A model generated the notes under the pieces. It was not told the DNA's origin. It made no database searches and worked only from the letters and a program-made list of their open reading frames with translations. Shown here piece by piece: positions 33,828 through 42,173 of a DNA stretch of 64,000 bases (its first letter is position 1; each line of letters opens with the position of its first letter). Where the stretch lies: positions 1 to 64,000 of the forward strand of contig NZ_PJJP01000022.1 in assembly GCF_002929555.1 (NCBI RefSeq), written 5' to 3'. The stretch is from Cryobacterium sp. N22. Its GTDB lineage: Bacteria; Actinomycetota; Actinomycetes; Actinomycetales; Microbacteriaceae. The position numbers and the translations under genes are program-made.

Positions 33828-35272
33828 TAGGCGGTTCTCCGGCGCGGCTTGCTGAAGCTGTGCCGTCTGGGCGGAGCAGCCACGTCGGCATTGCTGTTTT
33901 CTTCCTCAAGGGCGGAGCCATAGCTGTACTGGCCGTAGCCGTACGAGTCCGGCCCCTTCGTCGGAAGCATCGTGATGACCATGCCCACCAACCGGCTGCC
34001 TGCGCGTTCGAGGGCCTTCACCGCGGCGGACAGCTCGTTGCGCTTCGTGCGGCCCGAGGCCACAACCATGATGGCACCGCCGCAGAGTTTGCTCAGTACC
34101 GCAGCATCAGTGACGAGGAGCAACGGCGGCGCATCGATGAGGACGATGTCGAACTCTTCGGTGAGCGCGGCGAGCATATGCGCCATCGCACTCGAGCCCA
34201 GCAGCTCGCTGGGGTTCGGGGGTACGCGTCCGCTGGGGAGGACATACAGTTTGTTCTTTCCCCACTTCTGCAGGACGTCGGAAAGTTCTGCGCGACCGAT
34301 CAGTACGTCGGTGAGACCGACGCCACCCTCGATGCCCATGTAGTCGGCGACGCGAGGCAGTCGCAAGTCACCGTCGATCAAGGCAACGCGGGCGCCGGTC
34401 TCGGCCATGGCGATGGCGAGGTTTGAGGTCGTCGTGCTCTTGCCCTCACCCGGAATCGAGCTGGTGACGACGAAGCTACGGGGGCCGCCTTCGATATTGA
34501 CGAACTGCAGGTTCGTGCGCAGGCTGCGGAAAGACTCTGCGCGAGGGTTCTTGGGGTCGGAGTGAACGACCAGCGGCCGGATACGCGCGTCGGGGTCGTT
34601 CGTGATGCCACCGAGCATCGGGGCATCCGTGACGAGGTCGATGTCATGCAAGCTGTGAATGCGAGTGTCAAGAACACTGCGCAGCACGGCAAGACCGATG
34701 CCCAGCGCCAGACCGATAAGGAGGCCGAGCGCGATGTTGAGCGGGATGTTGGGGCTGGCGGGTGCTTCTGGCACGAGGGCCGGCTGAATCGTCGCGATCT
34801 TCACCGGGCTCAAGGCTTCGCCGTCGGGCTTCTCCAGCTGGTCGACCACGATGCTACTGAAGTTCTGGCCCACAGCATTGGCTATCTTTGCGGCGAGCAC
34901 CGGGTCGTCGTTCGTGACGGCGACGTCGATAAGGACAGTGTTAAGAGGAGAGGAGGACTCAACCATTTCCGCGAGGTCAGCAGCGGTGAGATCGAGCTTA
35001 AGGTCGGTGATCACCTTGTCCAGCACTATGGCGCTATTCACCACATCGACGTAGGACGTGACCGCCTGGCGGGCGAAGCTGGTGCCGGCAACGAGCTCGC
35101 CGCTACCAGCGTCTGCGGAGGACTTCACGGAGACGTAGAGCTGGGTGCTGGCGACGTAGGTGGGCGTCGTGGCGATAGAGGCCGTGGCAGCAGTTGCCAC
35201 CCCGAACAGGGTCAAAGCCAGAATGAGGATCCAACTTTTGTGGAAGATCCTGAGATAGTCCTTTAGTTCCAC
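33827..35272 (-). CDS. Wzz chain-length regulator fused to a BY-type tyrosine kinase
   Basis: 481 aa. The Wzz domain (about 1-200) has two membrane helices (SWILILALTLFGVATAATA and IPLNIALGLLIGLALGIGLAV, split) around an outside part. The kinase domain (about 230-450) has Walker A SSIPGEGKSTTT, Walker A' VALIDGDLR and Walker B VLIDAPP. A Tyr cluster (YGYGQYSYG) near the C-terminus is the expected autophosphorylation site. It controls chain length and drives the Wzx/Wzy pathway. GTG start 6 nt after GAAGGAA; first gene of the ten-gene operon running to 24432. Confidence 0.94.
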   Translation of the reverse strand: MELKDYLRIFHKSWILILALTLFGVATAATASIATTPTYVASTQLYVSVKSSADAGSGELVAGTSFARQAVTSYVDVVNSAIVLDKVITDLKLDLTAADLAEMVESSSPLNTVLIDVAVTNDDPVLAAKIANAVGQNFSSIVVDQLEKPDGEALSPVKIATIQPALVPEAPASPNIPLNIALGLLIGLALGIGLAVLRSVLDTRIHSLHDIDLVTDAPMLGGITNDPDARIRPLVVHSDPKNPRAESFRSLRTNLQFVNIEGGPRSFVVTSSIPGEGKSTTTSNLAIAMAETGARVALIDGDLRLPRVADYMGIEGGVGLTDVLIGRAELSDVLQKWGKNKLYVLPSGRVPPNPSELLGSSAMAHMLAALTEEFDIVLIDAPPLLLVTDAAVLSKLCGGAIMVVASGRTKRNELSAAVKALERAGSRLVGMVITMLPTKGPDSYGYGQYSYGSALEEENSNADVAAPPRRHSFSKPRRRTA

Positions 35273-35376
35273 GCGCGTTCCTTCGGTAAGTACTCGTCGA
35301 GAGGAACCGCTCGTATTGCATTATCCCCGAAGTCATCTTTGCACATCCGTGGCGCAAAATGACCCTCGAACGGGAG

Positions 35377-35430
35377 GTGCGGGCACACAGCGTCACGGAG
35401 GGTGGCCGCGGTGACAGCTGTCCCCCGCAC
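35377..35430. repeat. Imperfect palindrome between the exopolysaccharide operon promoter and the kinase gene
   Basis: 20-bp arms GTGCGGGCACACAGCGTCAC and GTGACAGCTGTCCCCCGCAC (16 of 20 pair). It lies 14 nt after the stop of the downstream-reading kinase gene, in a 171-bp gap that must also hold the exopolysaccharide operon promoter; a GATAAT-like box on the minus strand is the only candidate seen. Confidence 0.5.
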
Positions 35431-35443
35431 AGGGGTGGCCCTG

Positions 35444-37846
35444 TTAGTCGGGGTTGCGCACGGTTCCGTCGGGGCCGACGACCAGGATGCGGGGGGTACC
35501 GGACTCGATCACGATGGTGGCCACATCCGCCCGGCCGGCCGGTAGCACGCGCACGGTGGCGCGGCCATGCTCGATGGTTTGAAGCACGTCGGCGACGGTG
35601 CAGGCGAGGGTCTCGAGCTGCTCGGGCGGGGTGTCGGCGCTGTCGTCGAGCACGGTGACCTCCACGCCGCGCTGCCGGGCCGCCTGCACGGCGAGGATGA
35701 CGGGGGGCACGAACAGGACGCGGCCGCGGATGGCGTCGCGGAGGCTGGCCTCGACGAGCAGGCACGCGGCACGCTCCTCGGCGGTGAGGGCGTGCGGCTC
35801 GGCCAGCCGCAGCAGGGTGGGCCGGGCGAGAGCGTTGACCCGCCGCAGCTGGGCCTTGCGCTCACGGATCGCCGCCACGGTGGTGGCGTCCTGGCGTGCG
35901 CGGGCGAGGTCGTTCTGGGTGAGCACCTGCAGGTCGCGTTCGGACCGGCCGAGTCCCACCACGAAGAGGCTGCCGGCGAGCAGGGTGCCGGCATGTCGGC
36001 TGACCAGGTCCACACCGACCATGGCCGATTGGCCGGTCTCGACCGCCCAACTCACCGCGAGGAGGGCAAGCACCGCGTAGCCCATCCAGGCCGACCGGAT
36101 CTGGCCGCGGGCGGCAAGCACCACCAGGATCAGGGTGATCGCGCCGAGGTGCCAGTGCGCGAACGGGGCCTCGTCGTGGGCGGGCAGATAGGCGAACATC
36201 AGCACGGCACCCAACCCGCTGAGGCCCAGGGCCACGGCCACTTGCGTGCGGGGGAAGGGGCGGGTCAGCGGGCGCATCAGGGTGATGCCGGAGAGCACGA
36301 TTGCGAGGTAGGCGCCGACGAGCAGGGCCAGCGGCCGGCCGGGGACGATGTTGATGAGGGCGAGGAGGCCGTGCACCAGAACGAAGAGGGCCAGGATGAG
36401 GCGGGCCATGGGGGTGGTCAGGTCGAGAGACCGGGAGAGGAAGGCGGGGGTGGGGTCGGCGGGCGTGGGCGGCGGGGTGAGGTCTGGAGATCGGCCGGCG
36501 GGGGTCTCGACAGGCTCGACCAACGGTGGTTGCGTGTCGCGGATTGGCGTGCGGTCGGGGGCCCAGGCCACGACCACGTCGGTGCCCCGGCCGGGGGTGG
36601 AGCGCACGTGGGCGGCGCCGTCGGGCAGCCGGGTCATGCGGCCCAGGATGGACTCGGCGATGCCCAGCCGCTCCGGCGGCACCAGGGCCGGGTCGAAGCC
36701 GACGCCGTCGTCGCTGACGGTCACCTGGAATCCGTCGGTGGTGGAGAGCACCGTGACGGTGCGGTGCACCGGCCGGGCGGGGTCGTGCCCCGCGGCCGAG
36801 TTGACCGAGTTGCGCAGGGCTTCGCCGACGGCGCCGAAGATGGCTGTCACGGCCGCAGAGGGCACGGTGCGCTCGATGCCCGCTTCCTGGCCGGCGCGGG
36901 CCGGGTTGTCGAGGCGCACCGCGGCATCCGGGGCGATCTGATGCGCCAGCGTGGCGATGCGGCGGGCGGCGTCGGAGACCAGCACCACCGGCTGCGGCGG
37001 CGGGGAGCGCAGCGCGTCGAGCTGGGTGAGGGTCTTGGACGCGTGGCCGGAGACCACGTGCGGCGGGGTGCGGCCGAGGCCGGCCATCAACAGGGTGGAG
37101 ATGACGCTGTCGTGCACCAGCGCATCGATGCTCAGCCGCTCCTGCCGGCGGGCCACCCGCGCGGCCCGGTGTGCTTCGGCCTGCCGGGTGAGCAGGGTGG
37201 CCTCGTCGACCCGGGCCGCGGCGCGCCGAGCGGCGAGGGTGAACGCCACGAACACGCTCACCAGCAGCAGCGAGTAGAGGCCGTCGGCCAGGCCGATGAG
37301 GGCCGGGTCGGTGTCGGCGGAGGTCTTGAACCGCACGAGACCACTGAGCAGGCAGGCGAGCACCGTGAACGTCCAGGCCAGGCGGCGGCGGGCGAAGACG
37401 GCGACGGCCACGCAGGGCACCCCGGTGAAGGTGATCGCCCAGGGGATGTCGGCGCCGGCGGGCAGCGGGCCGTCGCGCACGACGAGCCAGAAGCCGACGA
37501 TGACGAGGAAGCTCAGCGCCTCGGCCGTTACAAGGCCCCGCAGGATGCGCGCCGACCCCCACCGGGCACTGAGGCCCAGGGCGATCGGCAGGCCGAACGA
37601 CGCCACCCAGGCGGTCGCAGCCAACCCGGGGGCCGGCTGCCAGGCCTGCGCGAAGTAGGACGGCAGCGAAAGCAGGCCGAAGATGCCGGCCGCGGCGGCC
37701 ACGGCGATGCAGAGCAGCCGGGTGAGGTTGGCGGTGGCGGTGTGGGCCGGGGGCTCGGCGACCGTGGGAATCGGCACGGTCGGGTCTGGGGCCGGCTGTG
37801 TGCCTGTGCCGGCGCGAATGCCGGTGCCGCCCGTCAGCGCGGTCAT
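35444..37846 (-). CDS. Membrane histidine kinase fused to a degenerate kinase half
   Basis: 800 aa with two similar halves. Half 1: about five membrane segments, then DALVHDSVISTLLMAG with the likely phospho-acceptor His245, an N box EALRNSVNSAA and DDGVGFDPALV with a final GRGTDVVVAW. This is a NarX/DesK-like kinase core. Half 2 (from about 470): five more membrane segments, a coiled region (LARARQDATTVAAIRERKAQLRR, about 620-645) and a domain with strands and helices like half 1 but no His, N or G boxes. A dispersed LVEP-type repeat encodes PLVEPVET exactly at the joint. The ATG overlaps the response regulator stop (ATGA), so the two are partners. Confidence 0.82.
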   Translation of the reverse strand: MTALTGGTGIRAGTGTQPAPDPTVPIPTVAEPPAHTATANLTRLLCIAVAAAAGIFGLLSLPSYFAQAWQPAPGLAATAWVASFGLPIALGLSARWGSARILRGLVTAEALSFLVIVGFWLVVRDGPLPAGADIPWAITFTGVPCVAVAVFARRRLAWTFTVLACLLSGLVRFKTSADTDPALIGLADGLYSLLLVSVFVAFTLAARRAAARVDEATLLTRQAEAHRAARVARRQERLSIDALVHDSVISTLLMAGLGRTPPHVVSGHASKTLTQLDALRSPPPQPVVLVSDAARRIATLAHQIAPDAAVRLDNPARAGQEAGIERTVPSAAVTAIFGAVGEALRNSVNSAAGHDPARPVHRTVTVLSTTDGFQVTVSDDGVGFDPALVPPERLGIAESILGRMTRLPDGAAHVRSTPGRGTDVVVAWAPDRTPIRDTQPPLVEPVETPAGRSPDLTPPPTPADPTPAFLSRSLDLTTPMARLILALFVLVHGLLALINIVPGRPLALLVGAYLAIVLSGITLMRPLTRPFPRTQVAVALGLSGLGAVLMFAYLPAHDEAPFAHWHLGAITLILVVLAARGQIRSAWMGYAVLALLAVSWAVETGQSAMVGVDLVSRHAGTLLAGSLFVVGLGRSERDLQVLTQNDLARARQDATTVAAIRERKAQLRRVNALARPTLLRLAEPHALTAEERAACLLVEASLRDAIRGRVLFVPPVILAVQAARQRGVEVTVLDDSADTPPEQLETLACTVADVLQTIEHGRATVRVLPAGRADVATIVIESGTPRILVVGPDGTVRNPD
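36501..36526. repeat. Dispersed LVEP-type repeat inside the kinase gene
   Basis: GGTCTCGACAGGCTCGACCAACG; read in the kinase frame it gives LVEPVET at about residues 441-449, between the two halves of the protein. Confidence 0.8.
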
Positions 37847-38493
37847 GAGCGGCCGGGCAGCGGCAGGATGCCGTCCTCCAGCGCGCGCTTGTACAGGTCG
37901 ATTTTGGTGTTCGCCGGCCGACCGACCCGTTCGTACTTGGACCGCACGCGGCGGATGTAGTCGACCACGGTGAGCTCGGACAGTCCGGTGTGCGAGGCCA
38001 CCAGCGGCGCCTTGGCCCCGGCGGCGTAGAGCGAGAGCACCTCGCGCTCGCGGGGGCTCAGGCCGGCGTCGGAGAGGTCGGGGTCGCCATCCAGGGCCGC
38101 AGCCCACTCGGTGGACGCGACGGTGTCGCCAGCCGCCGCCCGGGTGACGGCGTCGAGCAGCACGTCGGTGGGTTCGGACTTGCGCACCACGCCGAGCACC
38201 CCGCTGCGGGCGGCGGCGCGCATAAGACCCGCGTCGTCGCCGCCGGTGAACGCGAGCACGGATGCGCCGGTGGCCCGCAGCCTGTCGACGTTGCCGGTGA
38301 CGGTGGAGCCGTCGGAGAGGCGCAGGTCGAGGATGACCAGGTCGACCGGGCTCTCCCCCACCTCGGCCAGCAGTTCGGTGACCGTGGCGACGGTGGCCAC
38401 CACTTCGATGTCGGGCAGGGTGGCGAACAGGCCCGCGAAGCCGCGCACCACGATCTCGTGGTCGTCAATCAGCGCAACGCGGAACTTGTGCAT
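37843..38493 (-). CDS. NarL/FixJ-family response regulator
   Basis: 216 aa. Receiver domain 1-120 with acidic pair IDDHE and phospho-acceptor Asp in VILDLRLSDG; conserved Lys in VVRKSEP. C-terminal LuxR-type HTH in LSPREREVLSLYAAGAKAPL and a recognition-helix region TVVDYIRRVRSKYERVG. ATG 6 nt after AGGAGAGG; the longer open frame upstream overlaps the tdk end and is not used. It is coupled to the kinase fusion gene and is the only response regulator near the two kinase modules. Confidence 0.92.
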   Translation of the reverse strand: MHKFRVALIDDHEIVVRGFAGLFATLPDIEVVATVATVTELLAEVGESPVDLVILDLRLSDGSTVTGNVDRLRATGASVLAFTGGDDAGLMRAAARSGVLGVVRKSEPTDVLLDAVTRAAAGDTVASTEWAAALDGDPDLSDAGLSPREREVLSLYAAGAKAPLVASHTGLSELTVVDYIRRVRSKYERVGRPANTKIDLYKRALEDGILPLPGRS

Positions 38494-38563
38494 GTCTGCC
38501 TCTCCTGCCGTGCCGAATCGGGTGCCCTGATAAATGACGGCTTTTGCCGCCGGGGATGCTTCC

Positions 38564-39286
38564 CTAGGGTATTGATGGGGAACTTGCCGGGGGGCAAGCT
38601 GGGGCGCTCTCGATGGGCGGATTTGCTTCGTGCGGATCCACATCGATTGAGCGCCCTCGCTCCGCCGGCTCCCGGCGCCGGTTGTTGAGCACACCGTGGC
38701 TCTCCTCGAGGTAGCAGGAGCCGCAGAGCGACTCGTAGGTGACCTCGACGCCGTCGATGGCCACCTGGTCGCCGTCGAAGACGAACGCGCCGTCGACCTT
38801 GCGCCCGTTGAAGACGGCCTTGCGGCCGCACCGGCAGATGGTCTTGAGCTCTTCGAGGCTGTGCGACACCTCGAGCAGCCGGCGGCTGCCCGGGAAGGCC
38901 ACGGTCTGGAAGTCGGTGCGGATGCCGTAAGCGAGCACTGGGATGTTCTCGATGATCGCGATACGCAGCAGGTCGTCGACCTGGGTCTCGGTGAGGAACT
39001 GCGCCTCGTCGACGAGCAGGGCGCTCACGTCGAGCCCGGTGCCGGCCAGGGTGTCGGCGCGGTGCTGCTGGAACAGGGCGTAGGCATCCGTGTCCGGCGT
39101 GAGCAGGAAGTCGACGCCGCGGGTGACGCCCAGGCGGGAGAGGATGCCACGGTCACCCTTGGTATCCACCGACGGCTTGGCCAGCAGCACCTGGTGGCCG
39201 CGCTCCTCATAGTTGTAGGCGGCCTGGAGCATCGAGGTGCTCTTGCCGCTGTTCATTGCTCCGTATCGGAAATACAGTTTCGCCAT
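38564..39286 (-). CDS. tdk: Thymidine kinase
   Basis: 240 aa. Phosphorylates thymidine with ATP (salvage). P-loop YGAMNSGKST, Walker B-like LLVDEAQF, the lasso with zinc ligands CRCGRK and CGSCY, and the substrate loop around VEVTYESLC are present. The C-terminal 30 residues, rich in Pro, Ser and Arg, go beyond the usual length. A hairpin (CTTGCC/GGCAAG, near 38590) lies within the last codons and may end transcription. Unrelated in function to the signalling genes on both sides. Confidence 0.95.
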   Translation of the reverse strand: MAKLYFRYGAMNSGKSTSMLQAAYNYEERGHQVLLAKPSVDTKGDRGILSRLGVTRGVDFLLTPDTDAYALFQQHRADTLAGTGLDVSALLVDEAQFLTETQVDDLLRIAIIENIPVLAYGIRTDFQTVAFPGSRRLLEVSHSLEELKTICRCGRKAVFNGRKVDGAFVFDGDQVAIDGVEVTYESLCGSCYLEESHGVLNNRRREPAERGRSIDVDPHEANPPIESAPACPPASSPSIP

Positions 39287-39320
39287 AACCGCCGGTACCG
39301 TCCTCTTAAACGTTGAGGTT

Positions 39321-40679
39321 TCAGCGTACTTGGCGGGGCGGTTGCTTCGCGCGCAACCCGGCGGGGGTGGCCGGGGTGGCCGGGGCTTCCCGGGGTGGGC
39401 CGGCCTCGTGCGGGTCGCGGGCGCCGTCGAACTCGATGGTGAGCGAGGGGCGCCGCACGGTGACCCGCACGTTGGCGAAGACCACCCGGATGACGCCGAG
39501 GTAGGGGCGCAGCAGGGCGCGCACCTTGCGCGGCGGCAGGTCGAGGGCGGCCTGGATGGTGATGGTGTCGACAGGGGCAGATGCCGTCGCCGGGGTTGCC
39601 GGGTTGCGCTTGGTGGGCTTGGCCAGGGTCAGCAGGGGTTGAGTGAGGGTGGCCGGGGCGGGCCGGGCCGGGGTGGGCATGGTCGATCCGGTGATCTGCA
39701 CGACAAGGCTGTGCGGGTCGAAGCCGGGCGCAGCGCAGAGGGCCCCGATCAGGGCCGCGGTGGCGGCACGCTGCTCGGCGCGGAAGGCCGTGGCGCGGTG
39801 TTCGGGGTCGGCAACGACGAGCAGGCCCGGGGTGCCGCGCTCGGCCAGGGCGCTGCGTTCCCGGGTGGCCACGGAGTCCAGCCAGGTGCGGTCGATCTCG
39901 GCGACCAGGGTGCGGCGCACATCGGCGGCGAGCTGACCGGCTTGGGCGATGTCCAGGGCGGTGACGGTGCCACGGTCCAGGAGCTCGGCGAGGAACGGGA
40001 TGACGCCGGACTTCAGGGCGGAGACCTGCTGCTCCACCACGGCCCGGGCCATCTGGCCGCGGGCTTCTTCGGTGCGGGCGACGATGGCGCGGCGGGCATC
40101 CGTCTGCCAGGCGAGGATGGAGCGCACGATGCGGCGGGAGTACGCGGCACCGGCGGCGGTGGGCGCGAGGATCTGGGTGACCGAAACAATCGCGTACACG
40201 GCCACGGGCACGTGCACTTCATAGGAGCCGGTTTGCGGCACGGTGATCAGGATGGCGACGACGCTGGCGACGGCGCCGGACAGGGCGATCTCGCGCCAGG
40301 GCCGGTAGGGGGCCAGTGCCAGGAGCAGGAAGCCTATGCACACCGGGCCGAAGTCGTCTTGCACGAGCAGGTTGGCGCCCCAGCGACTGAGCTGTTCGCA
40401 GACGTACCCGAGCAGGGCGAAGCCGGCCATGATCAGGTGGATCCGGCGGCCGAACGGCGAGTGCGCCGGTTGGGTGGCGATCACCAGGGTGGCCGCGGCG
40501 GCGGCCATGGCCAGCACGGCGAGGGTGGCCAGCAGGATGTTCTGGATCTGGTCCTGTTGCAGGACCGTGGCGATCACCGAGTAACAGAGCACGATCGAGG
40601 CGATTGCGGGCGACAGCGGCCAGGCGGCGAGGGTGCCCAGCGGGTCGAGGCGCTGCTGGGTGGCGCGCCGGGCGGTCAC
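39321..40679 (-). CDS. Membrane pseudokinase partner (degenerate histidine-kinase-like)
   Basis: 452 aa. About five or six membrane segments (1-190) are followed by a helical region (ARTEEARGQMARAVVEQQ) and a domain with the pattern of a histidine kinase but no phospho-acceptor His, N box or G boxes. Its layout (VSALKSGVIPFLAELLD, then DVRRTLVAEIDRTWLDSV) lines up with the second half of the 800-aa kinase fusion (VNALARPTLLRLAEPH, then EASLRDAIRGRVLFVPPV). The GTG overlaps the upstream kinase stop as GTGA. A Pro/Ala-rich tail ends the protein. Probably a regulatory subunit of the kinase encoded at 40676. Confidence 0.7.
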   Translation of the reverse strand: MTARRATQQRLDPLGTLAAWPLSPAIASIVLCYSVIATVLQQDQIQNILLATLAVLAMAAAAATLVIATQPAHSPFGRRIHLIMAGFALLGYVCEQLSRWGANLLVQDDFGPVCIGFLLLALAPYRPWREIALSGAVASVVAILITVPQTGSYEVHVPVAVYAIVSVTQILAPTAAGAAYSRRIVRSILAWQTDARRAIVARTEEARGQMARAVVEQQVSALKSGVIPFLAELLDRGTVTALDIAQAGQLAADVRRTLVAEIDRTWLDSVATRERSALAERGTPGLLVVADPEHRATAFRAEQRAATAALIGALCAAPGFDPHSLVVQITGSTMPTPARPAPATLTQPLLTLAKPTKRNPATPATASAPVDTITIQAALDLPPRKVRALLRPYLGVIRVVFANVRVTVRRPSLTIEFDGARDPHEAGPPREAPATPATPAGLRAKQPPRQVR

Positions 40680-42052
40680 GGGGTGGTCCCATCGGTGGTG
40701 GCGGCTGGGGTGGGCGCATCCGCGAGCTGCCCTGCTGCGGACGAGTTGCCCCGGTGTGCCGGGGCAACTGGTCCGGACGGGGGCAACTCGGCGGAGAGGG
40801 CAGCCACGGCCGGGGCGGTCTCGGCGGCGGCTTCGGCGGCCGCGGCGATGGTGGATGGCACGATGGGCGGTGCGGGCAGGGTGAGCAGCACCGAGGTGCC
40901 GGCGCCGGGACGGGACCAGATCACCACGGAGCCGCCGAGCCGTTCGATGCGTTTGCGCACCGACTGGCGCAGCCCGAGCCGGTCGCTGCCGGTCTCTGAC
41001 TCCATGAAGCCGCGGCCGGCGTCGAGCACCATCACCGAGACGTTTTGCCCGTCGGCGTCGATGACCACCTCGGCGGTGACGATGCCGGCGTGCAGCAGCA
41101 CGTTGACCAGACATTGCTGCACGGCCAGGCCCAGCTCCCGGTCGCTCTGCGGATCCAGGCGCGCCAGGGCCTCCTTGTCGCCGGTGATGTCCACGACGAG
41201 GCCGCGGTCACGCATGCGGTCAATGGCGCGGAACACGGCGCTGGACAGCCATCCGTCGTTGCCCGCCGCGGTGGCGGTGCGTTCGTCGACGTGGGTGAGC
41301 CAGTCGCGCTCGGCGAGGGTTTGCAGGGTCTCGCGGAGGCCGGCCTCGAGGCCGCGGCTGAGCGGGCCGGGTTTGGCGCGCGCCACCGACACCAGCTGGT
41401 TGAGGGTCGTGTCGTGCATCAGGGCGATGGCGCGCACGTCGAAGTCGTGGCGCAGGATGCGGGACTCGTCGTCTTGCACGGCGCGGTGGATGGCGGGCTG
41501 GGCGGCGCGCCCGGTGCGGCGGGCGAGGCCGTCGAGCAGCATCACGCCGACGAGGAACAGGTAGATGACGATGGTGAACACGTCGGGGCGGTCGGGCACG
41601 GGGGTCTGCGAGATGGCGAGGGTGGCGGCGGCCTCGGCGAGGAGGAAGCCGAGGGTGCTCCACAGCACGCCGACGAGCGCGCCGGTGCCGGCGCCGCCGA
41701 CCATGATCAGGGCCATCTTGGGCAGGGAGATCAGGAACATGTCCGAGGACGGGAAGACACCGGGCATGCCCAGCACCGCGCTGGTGAACAGGTACGTGCA
41801 CACGGCGCCGATCAGCAGGTAGGCGATGGTGAGCGGCACCGTGCGCCACTTGGCGAGCAGGCCCAGCAGGGCGCCCATGCCCAGGATCGCGGCGACGGTG
41901 ATCTGCAGCCGGTCGGTGACCGGGAACACGCTCAGCGCCAGGACCGAGAACAGGGCACCGGCCAGGCAGACCAGGCCGAACCAGTGCGACGCCCGGGCGA
42001 GGGCGCGGCTGAGCGTGGCCTTGACCAGGTGGTCGGGTAACCCTAGTGACAT
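40676..42052 (-). CDS. Membrane histidine kinase
   Basis: 458 aa. About six N-terminal membrane segments; then FDVRAIALMHDTTLNQLV with probable phospho-acceptor His213; an ATPase domain with LVNVLLHA (N box), DAGRGFM (G1) and GAGTSVLLTLP. No response regulator is adjacent; the partner may be the NarL-type regulator of the neighbouring module. The last 60 residues are Ala/Pro rich, and part of them (GPVAPAHRGNSSAAGQL) is encoded by a copy of palindromic repeat family A. The ATG lies 4 nt after GGAGAGGG. Confidence 0.85.
   Translation of the reverse strand: MSLGLPDHLVKATLSRALARASHWFGLVCLAGALFSVLALSVFPVTDRLQITVAAILGMGALLGLLAKWRTVPLTIAYLLIGAVCTYLFTSAVLGMPGVFPSSDMFLISLPKMALIMVGGAGTGALVGVLWSTLGFLLAEAAATLAISQTPVPDRPDVFTIVIYLFLVGVMLLDGLARRTGRAAQPAIHRAVQDDESRILRHDFDVRAIALMHDTTLNQLVSVARAKPGPLSRGLEAGLRETLQTLAERDWLTHVDERTATAAGNDGWLSSAVFRAIDRMRDRGLVVDITGDKEALARLDPQSDRELGLAVQQCLVNVLLHAGIVTAEVVIDADGQNVSVMVLDAGRGFMESETGSDRLGLRQSVRKRIERLGGSVVIWSRPGAGTSVLLTLPAPPIVPSTIAAAAEAAAETAPAVAALSAELPPSGPVAPAHRGNSSAAGQLADAPTPAATTDGTTP
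40722..40790. repeat. Palindromic repeat family A, copy inside a coding sequence
   Basis: GAGTTGCCCCGGTGTGCCGG and following bases match the reverse complement of the copy at 63180 (CCGGCACACCGGG core, then GTCCGCA and a GGGCA arm). It lies in frame in the 3' part of the histidine kinase gene. Confidence 0.6.
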
Positions 42053-42129
42053 CGCGCCCTCTCCGCGTCTGATTATCTCAGGTGGGCGGGGGTTGGCGGC
42101 GTTCTGCCGGCGGATCTTGCCTAACGCGA

Positions 42130-42166
42130 GATTGGCCCGGCACGATCGAATCGTGCCGGGCCAATC
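42130..42166 (-). terminator. Strong hairpin after the GH3 gene
   Basis: Perfect 17-bp stem (GATTGGCCCGGCACGAT and its complement) with a 3-nt loop, 7 nt after the GH3 stop codon. No T run follows, but the stem is very stable and sits between two unrelated minus-strand genes. Confidence 0.75.
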
Positions 42167-42173
42167 CCGGTTT

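Noticed and set aside
38889-39286. Long overlapping frames opposite tdk and the kinase genes
   Set aside because: These are antisense shadows typical of GC-rich DNA; they are rich in Arg, Gly and His and show no domain.
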